The translations under genes and the position numbers were made by a program. Below are positions 37,599 through 44,424 of a stretch of DNA of 64,000 bases, piece by piece; position 1 is the stretch's first letter; every line of letters starts with the position of its first letter. The notes below the pieces were generated by a model. The model made no database searches, had not been told where the DNA came from, and worked only from the letters and a program-made list of their open reading frames with translations. The stretch comes from Burkholderiales bacterium (lineage in GTDB: Bacteria > Pseudomonadota > Gammaproteobacteria > Burkholderiales > SG8-41): contig JAUXYA010000011.1 in assembly GCA_030684405.1 (NCBI GenBank), forward strand, positions 1-64,000, read 5' to 3'.

Positions 37599-38600
37599 AT
37601 GAGTAACGACAGCAACAACGCCAGCGAACTGATGGAACAGATTCTCTACGAAATCAAACGCGTGGTCGTCGGCCAGGACCGCTTTCTCGAACGCGTACTG
37701 ATTGCGATACTTGCGCAGGGCCATCTGCTGGTCGAGGGTGTGCCGGGCCTGGCCAAGACGCTCACCATCAAGACCCTGGCACGAGTCATCCGCGGATCAT
37801 TCAAACGCATCCAGTTCACGCCCGATCTGCTGCCCGCAGATCTGGTCGGAACACGGATCTACAACCAGAAAAGCGGAGACTTCAGCACGGCGCTCGGGCC
37901 GGTGTTCGCCAATCTGCTGTTGGCCGATGAGATTAACCGCGCCCCCGCAAAAGTGCAGAGCGCACTGCTCGAAGTCATGCAGGAGCACCAGGTCACGATC
38001 GCCGGCGAAACCTACCCGGTGCCCTCACCCTTTCTGGTGATGGCAACACAAAACCCGATCGAGACCGAAGGCACCTATCCCCTGCCCGAAGCCCAGGTCG
38101 ACCGCTTCATGATGAAGGTGCTGGTTGACTACCCGACCGAAGAAGAGGAATTTGTGATCGTCGAACGGGTGACCGGGGCCGCCACCAGCGTCGCCGCCAT
38201 CGCCAGCACCGAACAGCTCACGGCCCTGCAGGACGAATGCCGCAAGGTCTACGTCGATCCGGCTTTTCTCCAATACGCGGTAAAACTGGTGTCAGCCACC
38301 CGGCGCTGCGAAAGTTACGGCCTCGCCGAATTGAGCCGCTACATCACCTTCGGCGCCAGTCCGCGCGCAACCATCTGGCTGGTTGAAGGCGCACGCGCCC
38401 TCGCGTTTCTGCGCGGACGCAGCTACGTACTGCCGGAGGACATGACGGATCTCGCCGCGGACGTGCTGCGCCACAGACTCGTGCTCTCCTATGAAGCCAT
38501 GTCCGACGGTCTCACCGCGGATGATCTGATCAGGAGCGTGATGAAAGTGGTGCCGCTGCCGGAAAAAGTGCTCGAGAACCGTGTCCGCGCGGGAGGCTGA
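37599..38600 (+). CDS. MoxR-family AAA+ ATPase
   Basis: A 333-residue AAA+ chaperone-like ATPase. Walker A is GVPGLAKT (47-54), Walker B is LLADEINRAP (about 108-118), and sensor 1 is near VMATQNPIETEGTYPLPEAQ. The C-terminal lid has DLAADVLRHRLVLSYEA. MoxR proteins work with VWA proteins to insert metals or mature partner complexes; the adjacent DUF58 and VWA genes fit this. The client is not identifiable here. Confidence 0.95.
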   Translation: MSNDSNNASELMEQILYEIKRVVVGQDRFLERVLIAILAQGHLLVEGVPGLAKTLTIKTLARVIRGSFKRIQFTPDLLPADLVGTRIYNQKSGDFSTALGPVFANLLLADEINRAPAKVQSALLEVMQEHQVTIAGETYPVPSPFLVMATQNPIETEGTYPLPEAQVDRFMMKVLVDYPTEEEEFVIVERVTGAATSVAAIASTEQLTALQDECRKVYVDPAFLQYAVKLVSATRRCESYGLAELSRYITFGASPRATIWLVEGARALAFLRGRSYVLPEDMTDLAADVLRHRLVLSYEAMSDGLTADDLIRSVMKVVPLPEKVLENRVRAGG

Positions 38601-38601
38601 A

Positions 38602-39561
38602 TTGAGGCTCGTCCACTCGGCTGAGCCGCGGGTGTCGACGGCGCAAGCCGCCGAAACTCTGCTGCAGCGGATTGAATGGACGGTGCTGCGCCGACTCGAC
38701 GGCGCACTGCAGGGCGACTACCGTACGCTGTTCAGGGGTTTGGGAGTCGACCTTGCCGACCTGCGCGAGTATCAGCACGGCGACGATGCGCGAACCATCG
38801 ACTGGAATGCCACGGCCCGCCTCGGACTACCCCACGTCCGCCAGCACAACGAGGACCGCGAGGTGGCGGCATGGTTTCTGGTGGATCTCAGCGAATCGGT
38901 GAATTTCGGTTCGAGCGGGACCACCAAACGTGCCTTGGCGGTGGATTTTGTCGCAGTGATTGCACGGCTGCTCACCCGTCATGGCAATCGCGCCGGTGCG
39001 CTGCTCTACACCGATGGCATCGACACGGTGCTGCCCGCACGTGGTGGACGCCGGCATGTGCTGCATCTCATCGACCGGGTCGCCGGGACCGCCCCAGTAC
39101 AGGGGCACGGTAAACCCACACAGCTGGGGGAGTTGTTCGCTCGCGCAGCACAGGTCATCAAGCGCCGTTCGATGGTCTTTGTGGTGTCGGATTTCATCAG
39201 CGAACCCGGCTGGGGGCGTACACTCGCTTACCTCGGGCAACGTCACGACGTCATCGCAGTACGCCTCCGCGACGTCGCAGAGATGACATTGCCCGATCTC
39301 GGCATGGTGATGATGGAAGACGCCGAGACCGGGCAGCAGCTTTTTGTCGATACCCATGACGCCGGCTTTCGCAAACGTTTTGCCGGACTCACAGCGAAGC
39401 GCGAGTCGACCTTGCGCGCCGCACTGTCCCAGGCCGGCGCCGATTGCATCGAACTCTCGACTGGTGACTACCTGGCTGATAGTCTCGTGCGTTTCGCGCG
39501 GCTGCGTAAACGCAGGGCCCGGCTCGCTAGCGGCGGCGTACCGGCAGCACGGATGAAATAA
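38602..39561 (+). CDS. DUF58 protein (VWA-like partner of MoxR)
   Basis: A 319-residue soluble protein with the DUF58 signature GVDLADLREYQHGDDARTID followed by WNATARLGLPHVRQHNEDRE and a VWA-like fold (WFLVDLSESVNFG; MIDAS-like DLSES). I take the TTG at 38602, 1 bp after the moxR stop, because GGGAGG stands 5-6 nt before it; a GTG at 38581 is an alternative that overlaps moxR. The stop overlaps the ATG of the following VWA gene (TAATG), so the two are coupled. Confidence 0.9.
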   Translation: MRLVHSAEPRVSTAQAAETLLQRIEWTVLRRLDGALQGDYRTLFRGLGVDLADLREYQHGDDARTIDWNATARLGLPHVRQHNEDREVAAWFLVDLSESVNFGSSGTTKRALAVDFVAVIARLLTRHGNRAGALLYTDGIDTVLPARGGRRHVLHLIDRVAGTAPVQGHGKPTQLGELFARAAQVIKRRSMVFVVSDFISEPGWGRTLAYLGQRHDVIAVRLRDVAEMTLPDLGMVMMEDAETGQQLFVDTHDAGFRKRFAGLTAKRESTLRAALSQAGADCIELSTGDYLADSLVRFARLRKRRARLASGGVPAARMK

Positions 39562-40634
39562 TGATCAGCCTCGATCAGCTGACCGGAATCTCGGTGCTGT
39601 GGCCGCGCCTGTTGTGGCTGCTTGTGCTGCTGCCGATTTTGGCCGTGCTATATCTCCGGCTCGCAGAGAAAAAGCGGCGCTCACTGGCTCATTTGCCAGG
39701 CCTGTGGCACTCGCCTGCACCACAATCAAAGGGCAGCGCAATACGCCGCATTATTCCGCTGGTCCTGCTACTGCTCGGCCTCTTCGCTCTGCTTGCCGCA
39801 GTATCGCGTCCACAGGCAATCCTGACGCTGCCATTGGCGCACAAGGACATCATCCTCGCCATAGATACTTCGGGCAGCATGCGCGCCGCCGACGTCACAC
39901 CGGACCGGCTCACCGCCGCAAAAAACGCCGCGCGGGCCTTCATCGAAAAATTGCCTTCACGCACCCGGGTTGGGATCGTATCAGTGGCCAGCAACGCAAC
40001 ACTAATCCAGTCCCCGACCAGTAACCGCGAAGACCTGATAAAGGCGATCGAGCGCGTGCAGCTGCAGCGTGGATCCGCGCTGGGCAGCGGTATCTACGTA
40101 TCGCTCGCGACACTGCTCCCGGACGCCGGCATCAAAGTGGAACAACTGATACAGGGTTTCCCGGATTCCCGGATGTATTGGCCCCCCGGCTCCGAGCCTG
40201 ATGCCGCCAGCAAAACGCCTAAACCGCCGCCCGGGTCCAACCGTTCGGCCGCGATGATTCTGCTCTCCGATGGCGAAAACAACTTCGGTCCCGAGCCTCT
40301 GGAGGCGGCGAATCTGGCCGCGGAACACGGCGTCCGCATCCATACCGTGGGAATCGGCAGCAGAGAAGGCATTGCACTCACGGTTGGTGGCTGGTCGATG
40401 CGCGTCAGCCTGGACGAAGAAACCCTGCGCAAGATCGCGGAAACCACGCTTGGAGAGTATTACACCGCCGGCTCCGCACAGGATTTGCAGCGCATCCATG
40501 AGCATCTCAGCGCGCGCATCGCCATCTCCCGCGCGAGCACGGTCGAAATCACGGCATTTTTTGTGGTGTTCGGCGCACTAATGCTGGCGATATCCGCACT
40601 CTGCTCGATGCTCTGGTTCAGCCGCGTGGCGTGA
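39561..40634 (+). CDS. VWA-domain membrane protein (BatA/BatB-like)
   Basis: A 357-residue protein with two N-terminal hydrophobic helices (about 15-33 and 64-81), a VWA domain with an intact MIDAS motif DTSGS (Asp102, Ser104, Ser106), and a C-terminal helix (about 332-354). Last gene of the protease-MoxR-DUF58-VWA operon; it starts on the DUF58 stop codon. The VWA domain is probably periplasmic, anchored at both ends. Compared with its divergent paralogue at 35400-36446, the loop around residues 195-235 is longer and proline-rich. Confidence 0.9.
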   Translation: MISLDQLTGISVLWPRLLWLLVLLPILAVLYLRLAEKKRRSLAHLPGLWHSPAPQSKGSAIRRIIPLVLLLLGLFALLAAVSRPQAILTLPLAHKDIILAIDTSGSMRAADVTPDRLTAAKNAARAFIEKLPSRTRVGIVSVASNATLIQSPTSNREDLIKAIERVQLQRGSALGSGIYVSLATLLPDAGIKVEQLIQGFPDSRMYWPPGSEPDAASKTPKPPPGSNRSAAMILLSDGENNFGPEPLEAANLAAEHGVRIHTVGIGSREGIALTVGGWSMRVSLDEETLRKIAETTLGEYYTAGSAQDLQRIHEHLSARIAISRASTVEITAFFVVFGALMLAISALCSMLWFSRVA

Positions 40635-40671
40635 TCAGGCATCCGCGCGCCTGTTTTCAGCGCTTCCGCCT

Positions 40672-40752
40672 TTAGCGGGCCAACCCCAAATATATCAACA
40701 CCGTTTTCAGGCAATCGAATTCGATCTCGAGGGTATTTTTCAGCTTTGCCAT
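40672..40752 (-). CDS. Possible 26-residue small protein
   Basis: ATG at 40752 is preceded by GAGGAG with a 6-nt spacing, an excellent ribosome-binding site. The ORF encodes MAKLKNTLEIEFDCL followed by a hydrophobic KTVLIYLGL and Arg, then TAA. It looks amphipathic to weakly membrane-seeking. I recognise no family. A CTGACA-18-CATAAA candidate promoter lies about 60 bp upstream. It could be a real small protein, a leader peptide or chance; codon-level conservation would decide. Confidence 0.4.
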   Translation of the reverse strand: MAKLKNTLEIEFDCLKTVLIYLGLAR

Positions 40753-40809
40753 CGATTTCTCCTCGGGGTACTGGCCAGTAGCTGCATTTCAGAATTCAGG
40801 CATTCAATT

Positions 40810-40839
40810 TTTATGTCCGATCTGCTGCGTGATTGTCAG
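40810..40839 (-). promoter_or_regulatory. Candidate promoter of the 26-residue ORF
   Basis: On the minus strand, CTGACA (5 of 6 to the -35 consensus), an 18-bp spacer and CATAAA (4 of 6 to the -10 consensus), in the right place to transcribe the small ORF at 40672-40752. Confidence 0.35.
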
Positions 40840-40996
40840 CCAGCCTCGGCCACGGACTTGCGGTCGTGTGCGTCGCCCTCAATTTCAATGTGCTAATTAA
40901 TGCTGAATACAGGAACCGGGATCGACGTATCACGCAATGACTGCAGTGCTGGCGCCCGTTTCCGGGGATTCTGCAACGGTAATTGCGTTACAAAAG

Positions 40997-41032
40997 AAAG
41001 ACCCAGACCATCGAAAAATGGCCTGGGTCTTT
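40997..41032 (-). terminator. Rho-independent terminator of tRNA-Arg
   Basis: A 10-bp perfect stem (AAAGACCCAG with CTGGGTCTTT) extended by four more pairs after one mismatch, loop about 6 nt, followed on the minus strand by TTTCTTTT. It starts about 8 nt past the tRNA CCA end. Confidence 0.88.
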
Positions 41033-41039
41033 GACTGAC

Positions 41040-41116
41040 TGGCGCGGCCGGAGGGATTCGAACCCCCTACCCCTTGGTTCGTAGCCAAGTACTCTATCCA
41101 GATGAGCTACGGCCGC
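41040..41116 (-). tRNA. tRNA-Arg (anticodon ACG)
   Basis: A 77-nt tRNA with encoded CCA. Acceptor arms GCGGCCG and CGGCCGC pair perfectly. Anticodon stem CTTGG/CCAAG encloses CTACGAA, giving anticodon ACG (A34 normally edited to inosine by TadA). T-loop GTTCGAATC; discriminator G. Flanked by its own promoter and terminator, so it is a single-gene transcription unit. Confidence 0.97.
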
Positions 41117-41128
41117 TTAAGGGGGCGG

Positions 41129-41158
41129 ATTATAACAAAAACATTTGCGGCGGCCCAA
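41129..41158 (-). promoter_or_regulatory. Sigma-70 promoter of tRNA-Arg(ACG)
   Basis: On the minus strand TTGGGC, an 18-bp spacer and a perfect TATAAT (41129-41134), followed by a GC-rich discriminator (CCGCCCCC) before the tRNA, typical of stringent stable-RNA promoters. Confidence 0.8.
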
Positions 41159-41238
41159 GCGCATTTTTAGAGGCCTGCGCCCGTCGCTGTGCCGACCTTT
41201 GATAGCATGCAGCCCTAAAATCCGCTTGGAGCGACGGC

Positions 41239-42129
41239 ATGAACATCGGCATTGCAGGCATCGGCAGGATGGGAGCGGCAATCGCCGAGCGGCTGCTCAA
41301 ACATGGCCACCGTGTGAAGGTATGGAACCGTACCGCAGCCAAAGCCCGGGCGCTGGCGCCGCACGGCGCGCAGCTTGCCGAATCGCCGGGAAAACTCGCA
41401 GCATCCGCTGATATCGTCCTGTCGATACTCACCGATGCCGCAGCGATCGAAGCCACCTATGACGCCACGGATGGCCTGCTTTCCGGCGACATCCGCGGAA
41501 AGCTGTTCGTCGAAATGAGTACGGTGCGCCCCGAAACCGAGCGTGAGCTTGCTGGACGCATCCGGGCCAGAGGCGCAGCGATGATCGACTGCCCCGTCGG
41601 CGGCACCACCGGACCCGCACGCGAAGGAAAACTGCTGGGCTTCGTCGGTGGCGAAACCGCGGACCTCGAACGTGCGCGCCCGCTGCTGGAGCTGCTCTGC
41701 CGCCGCATCGAACATGTCGGCCCCGTCGGCGCAGGGGCCAGCCTCAAGCTGGCGATCAACTTGCCGCTACTGGTGTACTGGCAGGCGGTCGGCGAGGCAC
41801 TCGCTCTATGCCAGCCGCTGGGTCTGGAGCCGGAGCGTCTCATCAGCATCTTTGCCGACAGCTCGGGCGGGCCGAACGTGCTTAAAACCCGCGGCGCCAT
41901 GCTCGCCGACGCGATGCGCGGCAAGCCGCCGGCGAACACCACCTTCAACATCGACTCCATCCGCAAGGACATGGCGACCATGCTCGAGGAAGCACGCGCA
42001 CTCGGCTACGACAGCTTGCCGGTCACAATGCGCGCGCTGGAGTGCTTCGACGAGGCTGCGCACGAAGGGCTTGGCGATGGGGACGCCGTGATGCTCCCGA
42101 TGGCCTGGCTGAAATCAGGTCAACGCTGA
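41239..42129 (+). CDS. 3-hydroxyisobutyrate-dehydrogenase-family NAD(P)-dependent oxidoreductase
   Basis: A 296-residue beta-hydroxyacid dehydrogenase. Rossmann motif GIAGIGRMGAAIAERL (4-19), substrate-binding DCPVGGTTGPAREGKL, and the catalytic GAGASLKLAINL segment with its Lys are all in place. It acts on a small 3-hydroxyacid such as hydroxyisobutyrate, tartronate semialdehyde or a relative; the subtype cannot be fixed. GGAGCG lies just before the ATG. Tail to tail with the Bug-family gene (7 bp between ends). Confidence 0.9.
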   Translation: MNIGIAGIGRMGAAIAERLLKHGHRVKVWNRTAAKARALAPHGAQLAESPGKLAASADIVLSILTDAAAIEATYDATDGLLSGDIRGKLFVEMSTVRPETERELAGRIRARGAAMIDCPVGGTTGPAREGKLLGFVGGETADLERARPLLELLCRRIEHVGPVGAGASLKLAINLPLLVYWQAVGEALALCQPLGLEPERLISIFADSSGGPNVLKTRGAMLADAMRGKPPANTTFNIDSIRKDMATMLEEARALGYDSLPVTMRALECFDEAAHEGLGDGDAVMLPMAWLKSGQR

Positions 42130-42136
42130 GCAGCGC

Positions 42137-43105
42137 CTATTCTGCCTTCATCCTGCGCTCGCGGATCACGCGCTCAAATTTTTTCAGTTCGCTCTCGAGA
42201 TGTGCAGCCGTCTGTTCCGGCGTGGTACCGATCGCGTCAATGCCCTCACCGGCGAAACGGCTGGCCAGATCCGGTGACTTGATCGCGGCATTGAAATGCT
42301 GGTTGAGCAGGTTTACGATTTCGCGCGGCGTGCCTTTGGGTGCTGCGACAACGAACCAGGCGGCGAACTCATATCCCGGCAGAACGCTGGCAATCGTCGG
42401 CACACCGGGCAGCGCGGCCACCGGCGTCAGGCTGGTCACGCCCAGCGCGCGCAGGCGTCCCGATTTCACAAACCCGGTGGCTCCGGCAACGCCTGAGAAG
42501 GACACACCGACCTCGCCGCTCAGCGCCGCGGTCAGTGCCGGACCGCCGCCCTTGTACTGCACCACAGCGATTTCGGTCTTCGCAAGATAATTGAACAGTT
42601 CGCCAGCAATATGCGGATTGGTACCGGTGCCGGCCCCACCGTAATTCAACATGCCGGGGCGGGACCTGGCCAGATTGATCAGTTCCTTCACTGATCGTGC
42701 TGGCACCGAGGGATGCACGCTGACAAAGGATGGTGTCGATGCAATGTTCGAAACCGGCTCGAAATCGTTGAGAACGTTGTACGAAATCTTGCTGTACATC
42801 AGCGTATTGGTGACCAGCGGCGTAGTGTTGATCAGCAGCGTGTAGCCGTCAGGCTTGGACTGAGCAACGAAGCCGGTGCCGATGATGCCCGAGGCGCCGA
42901 CACGATTCTCGATGATCACCTGCTGGCCGAGCAGCTTGGCGGCCAGCGGACCGACCAGACGCGCCACGACATCGACCGTTCCGCCCGGCGGAAACGGAGC
43001 CACCACCCTAATCGGCCGATCCGGATATTTTGCGGTCTGCGCATGCGCCGCTTGAGCCGCAACCAAGGCCAGCGGCATGATTGCCGCACACCATTTGCCT
43101 GTCAT
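42137..43105 (-). CDS. Bug/TctC-family periplasmic solute-binding protein
   Basis: A 322-residue protein with a signal peptide (cleavage near AHAQ, about residue 23) and the family-defining start YPDRPIRVVAPFPPGGTVDVVARL, plus GGAGTGTNPHIAGELF and the C-terminal ATPEQTAAH-like TTPEQTAAHLESE. These are the binding proteins of tripartite tricarboxylate transporters, greatly expanded in Burkholderiales. No TctA or TctB gene lies nearby, so it is an orphan. It lies downstream of an MFS gene (58 bp). Confidence 0.92.
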   Translation of the reverse strand: MTGKWCAAIMPLALVAAQAAHAQTAKYPDRPIRVVAPFPPGGTVDVVARLVGPLAAKLLGQQVIIENRVGASGIIGTGFVAQSKPDGYTLLINTTPLVTNTLMYSKISYNVLNDFEPVSNIASTPSFVSVHPSVPARSVKELINLARSRPGMLNYGGAGTGTNPHIAGELFNYLAKTEIAVVQYKGGGPALTAALSGEVGVSFSGVAGATGFVKSGRLRALGVTSLTPVAALPGVPTIASVLPGYEFAAWFVVAAPKGTPREIVNLLNQHFNAAIKSPDLASRFAGEGIDAIGTTPEQTAAHLESELKKFERVIRERRMKAE

Positions 43106-43163
43106 GACTCCCCTCCCCCGGTGAGTTTTGTAGCCGGCATGATACCGTCGCAGACGCCGCGAG

Positions 43164-44420
43164 TCAGCGCCGGTTGGCCTCTGCCCCGCCCTGCCACAGA
43201 TGCCGGCGCCAAACCCAGCCGATCAGCACGATGACCGCAATGCCGAACACGCAGTACAGGCTCGCCATCGCGGAATAGCCCCAGGCGGCAATCAGTGGAC
43301 CGGCGAGCAGGAGACCCGGCAGATTGCCATAGATGGCCATTATCCTGATACCCATGATGCGCCCCCTGTAGCGCTCGTCCGAAGTGCGCAGCAGCAGCGC
43401 ATTGATGGGGATGAGCCCCATGGTCTGCATCATGCCGCCGAAGACCAGCACAGGAATACCCGCAGCCGGATGGGTGGTCTGCGCAAACACCAGCAATGCA
43501 GCGAGCCATGCCGCACCGAAACCGAGCATCGCCCGCGCGGGGGGGAACGACCCGCCATACCGCGCCATGATGATCGACCCGACCAGCGCTCCGGATGCTG
43601 CCGCAGCGACCATCGTGCCGAGCGTGGTCTGATCGGCACCATAGACTTCTTTCGCCACATAGGGCATCAGCCCGTTGAACAGCGGAAATGCCGTGAGGTT
43701 CAGCAGAAACGCAAACAGCATCGTCGCCCGCAGCTGCGGCGCGCGCCAGACGTAAGCCGCCCCCTCGCGCAGTTCCCGCCATGGAGACGTGACCGCTTTT
43801 GCAGCAGGAGCCAGCCGCCCTCTTCTTCCCTCGCTGCCAGCCTGCCAGGTCAGCACGAGGCTGATCACGTAGAAGACGACGACCGCAGCATATGCCATGG
43901 CCATACCGAGGACCGCAACCAGGCCGGCGCCGGTCAAGGCGCCGGCGATCCGCGCCGAATCCTGGGTGGTGCGCTGGATGCTCATGGCACCCATCAGCTG
44001 CGCCGGCGGCATGCTTTCTCCGACCAGCGCAGTGCGCATGCCGATATCGGATGGGCGCACCAGCCCGAGCAACGCAGCAATTACCAGGACTACGGCCGGC
44101 GTCACCGCGTCGAGAAAAGCGAGGGTCATCAGCACAGAGGCCAGCACCGCGTAGAAGGCGCGCATCGCACACAGCACGTTGCGGTGTCCGACGCGATCCC
44201 CCATCACACCGAACATCGGCGACAGCAGCGTGCCGATGTACTGCAGCGACGCAAAAATCGTCAGCATCAGCACAGACTTCGTCTCGACCAGCACGTACCA
44301 GCCGAGGATCAGCATTTCCATCTCCAATGCCCAGGACGTGGCAAGGTCGGCAGGCCATTGGAAACGAAAGCTGCGCACGCGGAACGGTGCCAGCGCCGAC
44401 ACCCGCAAAGCGTTGCTCAT
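43164..44420 (-). CDS. MFS transporter (EntS/DUF894-like)
   Basis: A 418-residue polytopic protein, about 10-12 helices, with an N-terminus of the EntS/MFS_3 type (RVSALAPFRVRSFRFQWPADLATSWALEMEMLILGW) and loop motif GDRVGHRNVL. Probably an exporter. It begins 4 bp after the acyl-CoA synthetase stop in the same direction, so the two are likely one operon. Confidence 0.87.
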   Translation of the reverse strand: MSNALRVSALAPFRVRSFRFQWPADLATSWALEMEMLILGWYVLVETKSVLMLTIFASLQYIGTLLSPMFGVMGDRVGHRNVLCAMRAFYAVLASVLMTLAFLDAVTPAVVLVIAALLGLVRPSDIGMRTALVGESMPPAQLMGAMSIQRTTQDSARIAGALTGAGLVAVLGMAMAYAAVVVFYVISLVLTWQAGSEGRRGRLAPAAKAVTSPWRELREGAAYVWRAPQLRATMLFAFLLNLTAFPLFNGLMPYVAKEVYGADQTTLGTMVAAAASGALVGSIIMARYGGSFPPARAMLGFGAAWLAALLVFAQTTHPAAGIPVLVFGGMMQTMGLIPINALLLRTSDERYRGRIMGIRIMAIYGNLPGLLLAGPLIAAWGYSAMASLYCVFGIAVIVLIGWVWRRHLWQGGAEANRR

Positions 44421-44424
44421 TGCG

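Larger units (their letters stand above)
40635..41039. other. Intergenic region of about 400 bp
   Basis: The longest gene-poor stretch in the window, between the VWA gene and tRNA-Arg. It holds a possible minus-strand 26-codon ORF with a strong ribosome-binding site (40672-40752), a candidate promoter for it (40810-40839) and the tRNA-Arg terminator (40997-41032). ACGCAAT (about 40942) and ATTGCGT (about 40983) could pair across about 35 bp. I see nothing else. Confidence 0.6.

Noticed and set aside
37530-37599. Possible frameshift removing a PDZ domain from the protease
   Set aside because: Only 21 bp separate its stop from the MoxR gene, and no PDZ-like sequence is found in other frames nearby; the short form seems native.
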